From Monosporascus cannonballus (taxonomy: Eukaryota; Ascomycota; Sordariomycetes; Xylariales), in contig QJNS01000141.1 in the NCBI GenBank assembly GCA_004154925.1, positions 1 to 64,000 on the forward strand: a stretch of 64,000 nt of DNA, given 5' to 3'. How positions within the stretch are numbered: position 1 is the stretch's first letter; each line of letters begins with the position of its first letter. Below are positions 1 through 10,897 of the stretch, piece after piece. The notes under the pieces were generated by a model, which was not told where the DNA came from, made no database searches, and saw only the letters and a list, made by a program, of their open reading frames with translations. The translations under genes and the position numbers were made by a program.

Positions 1-3
1 CGT

Positions 4-36
4 CCCCCCCCCGGCCCCCCCCCCCCCCCCCACCCC
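4..36. repeat. C-rich homopolymer tract at the window edge
   Basis: A run of C broken only by one GG and one A lies just downstream of the stop codon of the coiled-coil gene on the minus strand. Such runs occur naturally but are also common sites of assembly or base-calling error, so its exact length should not be trusted. Confidence 0.8.
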
Positions 37-65
37 TTTGTTCAAGTAACTCCGTCCCGCCTGTC

Positions 66-1511
66 CTACACCGGTACAGCAACACCACCATCCCCCGCCG
101 TCCGAGCGGGAGAGCGCCTGCCGAGCTTCCTCGACTGCCTCCCGAACCACACCCCCAAGCCGTGCAGCGAGCACGTCGCCACGCCAGCCTCCAGTGTGCT
201 GACCCTCCGACCCAGCGCGGCGGCCCTCTCGCGCAGCTCGGCGTTCCGGCTCCGTCCTACCTCGAGCTCGGTCCGGGACTGCTCGAGTCCCGCCGCGAGG
301 CGCGACGCCTCGTCCCGCGCCGCGTCTCGTTCGAGGCTCGTGCTCTTTAGGCTGTCCAGGGCGGCGTCGCGGTCGGCGCGAAGCTTTCCGTTCTCTAAGC
401 GGAGGGAGTCTGTCTCGTTAGAGTGCTTATCGAGCGCCGCTTGTTGCGCGTCTAGCTTGGCGTCACAGTCGATGCGGAGCTTCCCGTTTTCCGCCCGCAG
501 CGAGTCGACTTCCTCCGAGAGACGGTCTACCGCGCTCTGTTGGTCGTCTGACTTGATGAGGGCGGCTTTCAACTGCTCCTGGAGCGAGGACTTGTCGTGC
601 TGAAGATCCGTGACGGCTTTCGAGAGACGGTCGGCCTCCGTCTGGCGATCTTCTAGCTCATCGCTTGCGGCTTTTAACTCCTGTTGTAGCGAGGCCTTAT
701 CGTGCTCGAGACCCCCGACGGCCTTCGAAAGCCGATCTACCTCCTCCTGGCGGGCAACTGCGTTACCATCCGCGGCCACAAGCCGTTCACGCAACGAAGC
801 CCTCTCGCCCTCGAGATCCCGGACCCGGGTCTCCAGCCCCGTGATCGACTGCTGCGTAGACTCGGCATCCCTATTCCCCGCGTCCACCGCCCTCTCGAGC
901 TGCTCCCCCAGCGCGTCCCTCTGGCGCTCCGCCTCCGCGACGCGCAGGCTGAGGTCCCCGTTCTCCCTCTGCGTCATGCCCAGCAGCGCGCGCAGCTGCA
1001 CGTAGCCCTTCTCGACGGACAGGAGCTTGTCCCTCGCGTCTCGGAGATCCGCCTCCAGGGCCCGGACCCGCTCCGCGCTCCGCGCCCGCGCCGCGGCCAG
1101 TTCGCGCTCGAGCTCCAGCTTGACGGCGACCACGTCCTCGGCCTCGGGCGTCGGCAGCCGCTGCTCCCCTTCCGACCGCGCCGCGGCGACCAGGCGGTCG
1201 TGCTGCTCGGCGGCCCTCCTCACGACGCGCGTCCACCGGCTAGCGGCGTCCGCCCCCTGCCGCACGTGGTGCTGGCAGAGGCAGCACTGGGCGAGGCGGG
1301 GGAGCTCCTCGGCCGTGACCGCGCTGGGCCTCCGCGCCGCGAGCTGCGTCAGCAGGACGCGGGCCGTCGCGCGCTTGGGCTCGTCGACCGTCCACCGGCA
1401 CCGCGCGCCGAAGGCGCTCCGCGCGCGGCCCACGCATTGGATATCGCCCCCGGGGGAGTCGTCGTCGGTGATCTGCAGCAGGTTGGCGGGGTCCCAGTAT
1501 GTCTGGGCCAT
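66..1511 (-). CDS. Coiled-coil protein with N-terminal Cys/His motif
   Basis: This is a single-exon reading frame of 481 residues. Residues about 20-85 form a small Cys/His region: C26 and C38 in a C-x11-C arrangement, then C76, C77, C79, H81 and H82 in a CCLCQHH motif. This resembles the head of fungal proteins that carry it ahead of T5orf172/GIY-YIG-like domains, but no such nuclease domain follows. Residues about 125-440 are almost continuous heptad coiled coil rich in Glu, Leu, Arg and Ala. About 250-380 contains near-repeats of roughly 33-36 residues built on a VDRLSKAV / ADRLSKAV / VDRLSEEV phrase followed by a KxSLQ or NGKLR segment. There is no signal peptide or membrane segment. The tail (about 440-481) is basic. 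The function is unknown; a scaffold or nucleic-acid-associated role is only inference. Usage is strongly GC-rich and the frame is clean. Confidence 0.75.
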   Translation of the reverse strand: MAQTYWDPANLLQITDDDSPGGDIQCVGRARSAFGARCRWTVDEPKRATARVLLTQLAARRPSAVTAEELPRLAQCCLCQHHVRQGADAASRWTRVVRRAAEQHDRLVAAARSEGEQRLPTPEAEDVVAVKLELERELAAARARSAERVRALEADLRDARDKLLSVEKGYVQLRALLGMTQRENGDLSLRVAEAERQRDALGEQLERAVDAGNRDAESTQQSITGLETRVRDLEGERASLRERLVAADGNAVARQEEVDRLSKAVGGLEHDKASLQQELKAASDELEDRQTEADRLSKAVTDLQHDKSSLQEQLKAALIKSDDQQSAVDRLSEEVDSLRAENGKLRIDCDAKLDAQQAALDKHSNETDSLRLENGKLRADRDAALDSLKSTSLERDAARDEASRLAAGLEQSRTELEVGRSRNAELRERAAALGRRVSTLEAGVATCSLHGLGVWFGRQSRKLGRRSPARTAGDGGVAVPV

Positions 1512-4351
1512 CGTGGCTAGCTAAATGTGCCACCGCTACTGCTGCTGACGCTGTAGCTTCAATAGACTAGACTAGGAGGTACAAGGCGGGGAAAGGTTAG
1601 GGATGGTCAGAATGCCTCTATTGATGGTTGATTGATGACAGACAGAGATATGATTGATGCGCCCCGCAAGTGAGGCGTGCGCGGGGTTGGGGATTAAGAC
1701 CTTTTCAGCTCGACACGCTCTGCATCGGTGGCAGCCGGATTTCCTATAAGTAGGCCAGTAATCTGCCTCGCGGGAGTGCCCTGCCTTGTCCGCTCAGCCC
1801 ACCTGAGGCCAACTACGTGCCCTGAAACTAGTGGCTGAGCCTGATGTGACCTACATAGGAAAACTACCGAATGGAAGTATGGTCGCCGTATCGGTTCTTT
1901 TCCTGCATGTTGACGCGCTTTTCGGGAGGCAACCGAATCTCACATTAACATGTTTTCAGAGTTACTGTTTATAGCGAGTTGTTCCATATAACCTGCATCT
2001 GTGTGCAGCAAGTCCGTGAGCGGTCCGTCCCGGCCTAAGTGAGACAGGGGGTGGAACAGGAACAATAACGCCCTGTCCTGATTCTCCAAACCCAGTCCCA
2101 GCCCCTGTAGGCGTCCCGGGGGGGTTGCTGCAGGACAGAATATGCGCGGTCAAATGGTTGCACTATCTTTAGGAAATATATTCCGGCATCTCCACGGATC
2201 AGCGCCACCCAGCTCATTGGGGAACTCTTGAAAGCAAGCTTCCGATTCGCCTCTCCTTAAAGACAGAACCCGGTGACAGGGCATCGAATATTAAAGCAGG
2301 CTCGGAATGAGTAGGTTAAAGTAGGGAACAACTTGCCAACGCGGCCCTATTTAAGCAGATATCTTATTGTCATTATGCCTGGTTATTCGCAGCTAAGAAA
2401 TAATTCAGGGCCGGTTGTTTAGAATGTCTCTAGGAGGTCAGACAGATGGCGAGGCCTACCATGAAGCAGAGAAGAGGTTACCCCGGATGGATTGGTATGT
2501 ACAGGAGTATAAGATAGGCGTAGGGAAATGGAGTGGAAACTCGAGGCGTCTCGGAAGCTTGAATATGTAGAAGAAGGTTATGGAATGCATTCACTATAAG
2601 GGACACAGAAATGACGCCTCGACGTGCACTGGCCCTTAGCCGCCTCAGGAGGTAGTCGGCTTTCTCCCCGAACAATGGTCTAAGATCCTCTAGAAGGGAG
2701 ATATAAGTAGGCTCGAGCAAGGAACCACTATATAATACTAGGCCGCTAGACCGAATGGAAAAGTGTCAACATGAAAGTACTTCCGGTTGGATATGAACCC
2801 GCTGAGTTCGAAATATTCAACCACGCTTTCAATGAAAAGGCATCCAGCAACAAAATCCCGAATGCGGCACAGCAGTATCTGCTAACCTATCGCCGCGGTA
2901 CCACCGGTCTACCTTGCTTTCCTCGGTCAACTCAATACTTTGCCATCAAAGAAAGCCGGTACGGAACCTGTCCACAAATTATTTTAGGCTCCATTCAAGC
3001 ACGTCGTTGGTTGATATCCGCGGCAGCCGCTATATCGATGATTATAGTTGGACTATTTTAATCCCTATGGGCCCTATGACTTCGCCTGACCAGAGGGTTT
3101 ATCTATAGGCTGTGGCGTCAACAAGCAGACTGGTAGAAGTCTAGAGCATGCTTGGGCTTCCGTTTCTACGGTTTGGACTCGTTATATCGAGGCTTCATTA
3201 CGAATGAGGTTCGTTACAGCGAGAGCTTACTGCAGTACCTAGGATGCTCAGAAGCTGCTTTTTGGCATCCCAGTTCGTTTCCTTAATCGGCGATGCCCTT
3301 CGTCCTCTCCCCTGTCCTGACCACGCGGTTGCGGATGCTATTGCGCCCCTCCTCGTTTGTGTCTCATTTTCGCCTTTGATGTATTCCACTTTCTAATACA
3401 AGGGGCTGTTTGGAATTGGTGCTGAACTTGGCCATGGTGCCGTGCATTTCATGGGCGACCACTATGACTAGTTCCCTTTAAGGAGCATCGCAGATGAAAT
3501 GCAACCAGCCGCATAACAACTAATATCTTTTCCAAGACTGTTGTTTCAAGATTTCGTAGCTGACGTCCCTGAAATTGCCCATCCCACTACGTTCTTTATT
3601 ATTCTTCCGCCTCGCGGTTTGTCGGAATTCGTCGTCCTTGTTTCAAACCCCTCTCCATACGTATATCCGGCCGAATTTCGTTCTGTATCTGACCTGAAGC
3701 ATTCGTCCTAAGTATAGCCTCTTACCCGCACACGCCTAGATGATTGCGCCAATAATATTAAAGACGGGACTAGATTTACAACTTCCTGATCACCTCAATG
3801 AGGTGAGAGCATTATTGCTGGGGGTGAGGAATGATTCATTTGGGAGAGAAATTACAAACAGGCTTGTCGCTTACCGAGCGTCTTACCTAGGCGGAACTGC
3901 TGGCTACATTATTGCGGCGCCACTCAGCGATGCCTTCCGAGATCTCTTTATCCTGGTTATCGAGGTAGGCCCGGACAACTATAACGTACATAACATTACC
4001 CACCCTATGTTTTATGGTGACCGTTTCATCCTTAGTAACACGACTTCGGTACTTTATCTTGGTAGTAAAGAGACAAGGCTGGTCGACATGGGCGTTCCCG
4101 TCTCGTCTAGAGCCATTCTCGGAAGAGCATCGTCTATTAACCTCTGCGTGGACTCCAGAGCCCACGGGTATGACTTCGGCGCTTGGCAAACACCTGGCTC
4201 GTCTGGTGATGGCATGCTGCCATATTTGAAAGAGGTGTTGCCACTAGTTCATGGAAAATAACGTCGGTCTATACCAGGATAACTCTAATAACATCTGTCA
4301 TGGAAAAGGGCACCCCTAGCTGGGGTCTTCGGGTGATTGTTGTTCCTTTCC
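1512..4351. other. Gene-poor intergenic stretch
   Basis: I recognise no gene here. Short open frames are present on both strands (for example 2771-3061 plus and 2478-2720 minus), but none shows a recognisable domain, a splice pattern or biased codon use. Base composition is balanced, so this is not RIP-type AT-rich DNA. The longest frame (3740-4261) is listed separately. Confidence 0.6.
3740..4261 (+). CDS. Hypothetical ORF, 173 aa, doubtful
   Basis: An uninterrupted frame of 173 codons lies in otherwise stop-rich DNA. I recognise no family. There is no signal peptide, and only a modest hydrophobic stretch around residues 60-80. Codon use does not resemble the GC3-rich neighbours. It could be a small lineage-specific gene, a decayed exon or chance. 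Its length in balanced-composition DNA is the only support. Transcript evidence or a conserved homologue would be needed to keep it. Confidence 0.2.
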   Translation: MIAPIILKTGLDLQLPDHLNEVRALLLGVRNDSFGREITNRLVAYRASYLGGTAGYIIAAPLSDAFRDLFILVIEVGPDNYNVHNITHPMFYGDRFILSNTTSVLYLGSKETRLVDMGVPVSSRAILGRASSINLCVDSRAHGYDFGAWQTPGSSGDGMLPYLKEVLPLVHGK

Positions 4352-4463
4352 GAAGCCCTATATCAGTGGATCACCCAGAACAAGTGGGATCACCACTTCC
4401 TAGCTTCCTACAAGTCAATATACCCTCAAGAGCTGTGTATCTACTCCCTAGTAAGTGTGACAG
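4352..4463 (+). repeat. Dispersed repeat, copy 1
   Basis: This stretch of about 112 bp recurs in the same orientation at 5942-6054. Shared landmarks are CTTCCTACAAGTCAATAT and CAAGAGCTGTG. Differences are mostly transitions plus a 2-bp indel. The family is not identified. Confidence 0.85.
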
Positions 4464-5881
4464 CATCACAGCTCGAAACATATCAAGGCGTCGGGGCAAA
4501 TGATAGCCATGGGTCTGATGGTCCGATCTGCGTATCCGGCGGCACATATAATACTTTAAGCCTCGAAGCCGATATTATACAACCAGTTCGAAAGCCAAAT
4601 ATTCCCGAGATCAAGGACCTTCAAGGCTTTGAACAGTTGTCACGATATACAACGCGCAATGCGTTATATGTCCCCAGAAGGGCGACGTCAGGATGCCGTC
4701 CACAGACATCTGCGCTCATAAATGGGACAGCCAACATCCTTATCTCCATATCCCTATTAAATCGCAAGTTAAGAAGACCTTGTTCGACGATGACAAGAAT
4801 GCCTGGATACCAACGGGGTTGAGTAGAAACCGAATCCACTTTTCCAGGATACACCCCCCACCATCCAGGCAAAAGAGATGGTCATATTAGTATCCAGCGG
4901 GGCGCTATCCACGCCGTTAATTCTGGAGTGATCTGGGGTTGGCGGCCCCGAAGTTTTAGGACGCGCGGGGCTGGAGAAACGTCTTCATATGCCCACCTCC
5001 TTAATCCAGGGTTACACACAAAATACACGCTGTGGGCCGCCGCATATTCCCCGCTACGGTAATTTTCACGGGATCCAGCACATTACGCAGCATAACCCTT
5101 CGGACAGGACAATCAAGGGTCCTCCGTATAATAAAAACCAGGGGCAGAAACATGGCCGCCGGGCTCTTTGGAAGCCCAGAACCTAGTCTGCCGGCCCGGC
5201 CCGAGTAGGACCGGACTTCATTAATATTCCACAACGGCTGATCGACCACCTACTCGTCAAGACTCTAAAATCCGGTGGCTAGAAAGAGCCCCATGAGGGT
5301 TCTGCCTCATTTCAAAGCCCCTAACTGCATTAGAATGTGGAATTTTTTCTCGTCATTGGCGTTAGATCCCTGGCGGTTAGGTCTACGTAGGCTTTAAACA
5401 AATATTAGGAAACTATAGGGCAATACTACCCTTGTGGACATACGTATCGGTAGTTCTTAACACACTTCATTAAGAGACGTGAAACCCTTCTTATCGCTGA
5501 ACTACAGGAGGCAACTGCCAGAGATATCTACTTACAACTGTAGTGAATCCTAGCTCATACAACCGGTTATGGAACGACTACTCCATGTAACTTATCTGTT
5601 CCGAACAAATCCGCCTTCAGTCCCAGCATAAACCAAAGCTGGACCTGAGGTATGATGGCAGGCACTTACATTATTTTATTTCAAAAACCTATCGATTAGA
5701 GGTGGGCTAAGTAGAATTCCGGGCTTACCTGATGGGATACCGTAACATGCTGCCACTCATGCGTTCCCGGATATCGAGTGTTTAAAAGGTTTTCACCTAG
5801 ATTTCACCAGGGGCCGTGGCCTAGCTCTAATAGCCACTATGATATTAGCAAAAAAGTTGGACTACAAGGAGTTGTCGTGCC

Positions 5882-5883
<2 letters not shown>
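4464..5883. other. Intergenic stretch without recognisable gene
   Basis: Only short overlapping frames on both strands are present, none with a recognisable product. I see no tRNA, promoter or repeat that I can support, apart from the flanking dispersed repeat copies. Confidence 0.5.

Positions 5884-5925
<42 letters not shown>
5884..5925 (+). repeat. Poly-G run of 42 bases
   Basis: Forty-two consecutive G residues start directly after a CCC. The run lies 16 bp upstream of copy 2 of the dispersed repeat. Runs this long are rare in fungal chromosomes and suggest a collapsed or mis-assembled junction. A genuine G-quadruplex-forming tract is the alternative. Confidence 0.9.
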
Positions 5926-5927
<2 letters not shown>

Positions 5928-5941
5928 AAATTGGAGCCCAA

Positions 5942-6054
5942 AAGCCATATATCAGTAAATCACCCACAACAAGTGGGATTAACGCTTCTTAGCTTCCTAC
6001 AAGTCAATATATATCCTCAAGAGCTGTGCATCTACTCCTTAGTAAGTATGACAG
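5942..6054 (+). repeat. Dispersed repeat, copy 2
   Basis: This is the second copy of the repeat at 4352-4463. Several differences look like C-to-T or G-to-A changes (for example CTTCCTAG to CTTCTTAG, and GTAAGTGTGA to GTAAGTATGA). Homology stops shortly after the shared GACAG. Confidence 0.85.
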
Positions 6055-8499
6055 GAGTGGACACCGGCTGCTTGGAAAGGGTGCTGTTCGACTTACGGTT
6101 AAGAGCCGTCTTTTTCAAAGTTTCTTCGTCCTTACGATATTTCCTCCTTGCTGCGCCCTAGTAGTAGCGGGCTGAGGAGCGCGGAGATAGACATCATGCG
6201 TGTTCGATGACAGACTGCGTGGCTTCCGAGGAAGATACATATCACTGAAGGCACGCCTGGGCTGCCGCAAAGGAAGATGGGTTCACTTCATCCATATTGA
6301 TCCACAAGGTGATACGCAACACCATACGTCGTACGCTCCTTTTCCACAGGTGAAAGAATCGTTCCATCGGCTGATGTAGTTCTCTGGTACTGGGGCGAAC
6401 AACGTCTAGCGGTAGAGCTAACGACAAGCTGCCCTGGGACCTACAGTCCTTCCAAGACTCGCCTGTGGCTGGCCTGGCCCTACTTTCGACGAACCACGTG
6501 GGAAGTTGAGGGCAAATGTATACTTTGATATCGAAAATGCCTACTTCGTATTAATTCCGTACCAGTGGGGCTTCGGGGAGTCGGTTCAGAGTGAGAGTCC
6601 GAGAGGCCGAAGATAGTGATAGAACGATGAACTGATTTTGGGGAATACATGTATACAAAAGGGGCCGCTGGCATTTACAATCCTATGATCAGGTACAAGG
6701 AATTCCCGGTCTGATCTGTAATGAGTTAAAGAGAAAACTTCCATCAATATTCGAAAAGGGTCGTTATAGGCTCTGCATAGGGTATCGTTTTGGCTTATAG
6801 CAGTGCGTGACTCACCCTAATCAGGACCCCCTAGCATCCCGCCTCGGAGAACTAACTTTAAAACATCTACTCTCGACTTAATCCATAACAGTCCAGTCAC
6901 TATACCACGGCTCACTTGGCGCTAAGTAACTATCCTTGATTCTAGGCCAGTAGGGGCTAAAGCCGGGGTAATCCATCGTAAGACCGAAGGGAATACGGGA
7001 TTTCTCGTATCGGCTCGCGTTGCGGTTTTGTCAGTCGCCTCTATAAAGGCACTTGTGCCAAGCATAAGCGCTTCTGTAGAAAGTCGACGGCAGTCATTGG
7101 TGCGGCTGGACTCTGCTTATGTCACTCGGTACTCAAGCCACTGGACAGATGTTCATTCTGCGAAACCACCACGGCCCCGGACAGTTTACATGAGCACGAG
7201 TGTCATCATAATTTTCGTGATTGCCGGCGTCGCGGCGTTGCATTCCAGAAAAAAAACCGTAAAACATGATCTTCAAGAACAGCGTTTATTTAAAGATTGC
7301 GCGTTTGCCCAGAATTTTGCTTAATGGATAATCTCTTAGACTAATTATACTTGATTCCCACGAAGCTTCAAACGCGCGAATCGCAGACCTATCTCCATTG
7401 TGCAATGCCGCCTTCCCAGATGTACATTTAAAGGTACCAGAAAATAACCAGCAAAGCATAAATAGGACCAACATGCGTATGTTTGAATGTACTCCTGACA
7501 GTATATTACTAAATTGGTTACAGGCCACATGGTAAATCCCAAATGAGCTACCTATTCGACAATGGGCGAACTAACAGCAGTAGCAACAATTTTTCGTAGT
7601 TCGTGGTATCGCGTTACCTAGAAAAGAGATTGCGATGGATTTTGTTATCTGATTGGCCAGTTAGTGGGGATTGATAGCCTACACTTATAAAATTGTTAGT
7701 GTGCTCCAGCTTCACCTAGTGTCGAATACCGTGGATACATTAAATCGCACAGCAGTACCGGTGAAAAGTAGATCTATGCAGGGTAGGCAGGAGATCGGAA
7801 TGTATGACCTATCCCAGAATCAGAGGATACATGTTAGTAGCTTTTGAAGTTGAATTGGATATGAAGCAGTTCGGAGGAAGCGGTTTGACCCCCGCAAATT
7901 CGACTGTGATTTTGTCAAATATTACAGACGCCCGGAACGATTCGTTCAGCCTTTCTAGGCCTGACACACTATTTAATGTTATTATTGGTAATTGTTCGTG
8001 AACACGAGAATGCAAGTGTCTTATTAGTGAAATGGTAGACCAGTGGTATACTGGATGATGAACATGGGTTACGTTCTACAACGAATACGAATATGGGAGA
8101 GGACACGGAGCCTGCTCCTAGTCATGACTCTGCACTCGAGACGATAATAAGTCAAATTCAACTCGTGACGGGTACCTAAAGTAGTTAAGAGATATTGGCT
8201 GGGCGCCGAAGGAGAACTGATGCCGGGGCGCTAAAAGATAGCCCCTGTTAAGTCCTGAACTAGCTAATGAAATCGAGTTCAGCCGCTCGCCAGGCAACCG
8301 CCTTCCCCACCTTCAATACTACCCATCTTCGACACGACAACTCTAAGGGGTCTCACACCACCGGCGTACTGACTACGATCCCACACCGATACCATGCGGC
8401 TAGTTTGCTTGACGGAAGCCGGTGATCAAGTGGATATTTCATCCGCCATCGTTAGAGAGCCTTTGGTTGTCCGCGCATTGTTGACGGACGCTCTGTTAC
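6055..8499. other. Gene-poor intergenic stretch
   Basis: I recognise no coding region. Small frames at 7028-7324 (plus), 7286-7528 (minus) and 8394-8582 (plus) have no identifiable motifs. The stretch ends at the TA dinucleotide that flanks the palindromic MITE. Confidence 0.5.
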
Positions 8500-8501
8500 T
8501 A

Positions 8502-8923
8502 GGGCGAGGGAATGGGTACCCGTGGGAACCCACGCAAAAAGAAAAAGTCCCACGGGTCACCCATGGGAGTTTTTTCACATAACAAAATACCTACCTTCAT
8601 AAACCAAAACATACTCAGAAAACTATCGACAATATAAAAAAAAACTTTATCGTTAATGTATTTATTAATACAATTACCGATGTAATTATCGCCGTCGTTA
8701 TTACCGTCGTTGTCACCTTCGTATAATAACGTAGGTATTAATGGGTAGGTCAAAATTCCGATGGGTGACCCGTGGGTATTTTTGATTTCGGAAAACCTCC
8801 TATGGGTGACCCGTAGGTATTTTTGCATTTGGAAAAACTCCCATGGGTGACCCATGGGAGTTGCGCCCTACGGGACCCCACGGGTCCGTGGGTAAAAGTG
8901 CATGGGTGGGTATTCCCTCGCCC
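8502..8923. mobile_element. MITE-like element, TA target duplication
   Basis: The element is 422 bp with 12-bp terminal inverted repeats (GGGCGAGGGAAT at 8502-8513 and its complement at 8912-8923). TA lies immediately outside both ends (8500-8501 and 8924-8925), the target preference of Tc1/mariner and pogo-type transposases. Both arms are GC-rich and full of palindromic words such as CCCATGGGTGACCCATGGG, while the centre (about 8575-8755) is AT-rich. The right arm holds a tandem repeat of 41-bp period starting at 8761, 8802 and 8843. There is no transposase frame, so it would be non-autonomous. No autonomous relative with these ends is visible in the window. Confidence 0.75.
8761..8862 (+). 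repeat. 41-bp tandem repeat inside the MITE
   Basis: ATGGGTGACCC recurs at 8761, 8802 and 8843. Units are joined by a GTATTTTTG...GGAAAA linker. The third unit ends in a near-perfect palindrome around ATGGGTGACCCAT. Confidence 0.85.
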
Positions 8924-8925
8924 TA

Positions 8926-10897
8926 TCTGTTCCAATGTCAAGCACAACTACATGATTCCCTCGATTATCTCCGTACTGAGCAAGTCATTCGGGACCGTCT
9001 TCAGCAATTTCAAGGTGACCAAGAGAGATATGTTAAGAGCTATGTACTTTCGCGTAGCCTTCATGACAAAATTCAGAAGACTCCGAGGGCCGACCTAATA
9101 TATCAGTCATTCCACTATGGGGGGCCTCTCGCCCTCTTTCGAATCTATTACGCCACGCTTGACGCCCACCGTAAGATCCGCAACCGGGAGACTTTGGATT
9201 TCTTTCTCCATAAAGCATCAAGCGAATCGAGGTTGGAACTGATCAAACGGACAAGTACCTTCCCTCGTAATTCGTCCTTTGCCAGCTGGTTGAAGCGAAT
9301 TTTCGAGAAGCTCGAACCGGACTCGCAAACACTTGCATATATCCTGCGTGGTTTAGGTACGGTCAATATACCTAAGGAGATTTTCCGCCGGGTGCAAATG
9401 GCTTCATTTACATGGGGCCCAGATGGCGAAATTAGAAAGGTCCTTCCTCGAATCATCCCCCTTATCCAAGAGGAACAGATGTTCGAAACAGCCTTACGTA
9501 ACTTAGAGCATGTGCGTTTCGCATATTCGACCGAGGGATATATAGGTGTAGACCAGAACATAGCAGAGCTCTTATTACAGCGCCCTGACGAGACTGTATG
9601 GACCGCTGAGGCTGTTAAGATCGTCATTCATGCCTTTCCAAAACATTCGAACATCGAACCTGCAGAGTACGTATGTATCTTTACACTTTTCTAATAGATA
9701 TACTTATTATTAGTAGCTATAACACGCAATGCGGATTCCTGATGCCCCTATTAGAGCACCTCCTGCCCCAGATCAATAATCCGCGGGTCATGGCCCTGTT
9801 CGACAGCACATGCCTCATACAACTCTCCGAGGCGGGCCTGTCTGCTTCGAATTTTGGTGAGCGGTTATGGAAAGAACAACGCCGTTACGATCGCAACCGA
9901 GGCCGCAAATCTCCTCGGGGCTGACTCAGCGAACAGGTCATTGCTATTGACCTTAGCTAACGTCAGGAAAGCCTCCCTAGCACTTCTTTATGAGGACCCT
10001 GGGAAGTGGCAAGCCAAGAGCATATCGTTTCCGAATTACGATGACCGGTCCAGTGCATTCACTTCCAAACTCTTAATTGCCAAAGCTCGCGAGGACGTTG
10101 GCTTTAATGCCATGGCTTCAGCATCTGAGCACTTAACGAATTTTAAGCCTACATGGAACGGGACCTTATCTACGTTAAGGAAGTCACAAATAGACAAGTG
10201 GCAGTCATGCGTGCTAAGATACTTCGCTTTGAAGGACGGTTCAGGGAAGCTCATGAGATTTTAATAACGCTTGTGCCATCCGATAGCTCGGTAGCCTCGT
10301 TGCTTGGGGGTGTACTTTGTGAGCTTGGACAGTGTGATCAGGCGATCCAGAAACCAACTCTGCAGCCGACTATAACGAGGCATCTAAAAAGCGTTACACG
10401 CGTAAGGCTGGCATTGGCTAATGCATACCCCATGAAATAAATGTATGCAAGTCTTCCAGGACCAGAGGCAAGGGCTGGACTGGCGGTTACTCCAGGCTTC
10501 TCGGGACATCTACCAGGACCTCCGTGCCCATCCGTTTCCAGCCACTTATTTTGGCAAGGTCGACCATCTTTCGGTCTTGATGGGTCTCGCAATCGCCGAC
10601 CATCTCAACGGTCAGGTCGATACCGCGCTACAAGCATGGCAGGCCGCCCTTGCAGCGTCTCAAGCCTTTCTTCTTACTGGATATACCGATATGATTCAGG
10701 CATACTCTACAAGCGAGCTGCAGATAAGGAGGGGAGCCAGTACACAGGCAGACGTACTAGGAAGCTATGCGAAAACCTTGTTCGCTAAAACAGGCCGTCA
10801 GTGTCACTTCACCGGCATAGGCTCTTTTTGGCCCGACATTCTCAACAGCTGGTATGCAGCAAGTGGTCGGCAGCCAGCATCCCCCCGGACGTGGTGA
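8926..10897 (+). pseudogene. Degenerate helical-repeat (TPR-like) protein gene
   Basis: Several adjoining plus-strand frames read as one protein. Frame A runs 8926-9666. A clean 50-bp intron follows (9667-9716, GTACGT...TAG) and joins to the frame ending near 9880. A one-base frame change then gives 9870-10160, another gives 10153-10400, and another 10445-10897. The translation is rich in amphipathic helices, with phrases such as LLQTALRNLEHVRF-like and AKILRFEGRFREAHEIL typical of TPR arrays. The last part (DHLNGQVDTALQAWQAAL, then YAKTLFAKTGRQ) is also TPR-like. I cannot name the family; the helical tail of a fungal STAND/NLR protein is one possibility. At least three frame breaks and the absence of a convincing start argue for a pseudogene. 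The MITE abuts its 5' side. Confidence 0.5.
9667..9716 (+). other. Probable intron in the TPR-like pseudogene
   Basis: GTACGT donor, TAG acceptor. Removing these 50 bp keeps the frame (GCA GA|C TAT) and gives a smooth junction PADYNTQCG, so this break is an intron and not a lesion. Confidence 0.55.

Noticed and set aside
702..1520. Long plus-strand open frame of 272 codons
   Set aside because: It is antisense to the coiled-coil gene. High GC without stops explains it; the protein is Arg/Pro/Leu-rich with no domain, while the minus strand shows heptads.
5778..6161. Open frame of 127 codons across the poly-G run
   Set aside because: It is kept open only by the G run read as poly-Gly; the flanks are repeat sequence without coding character.
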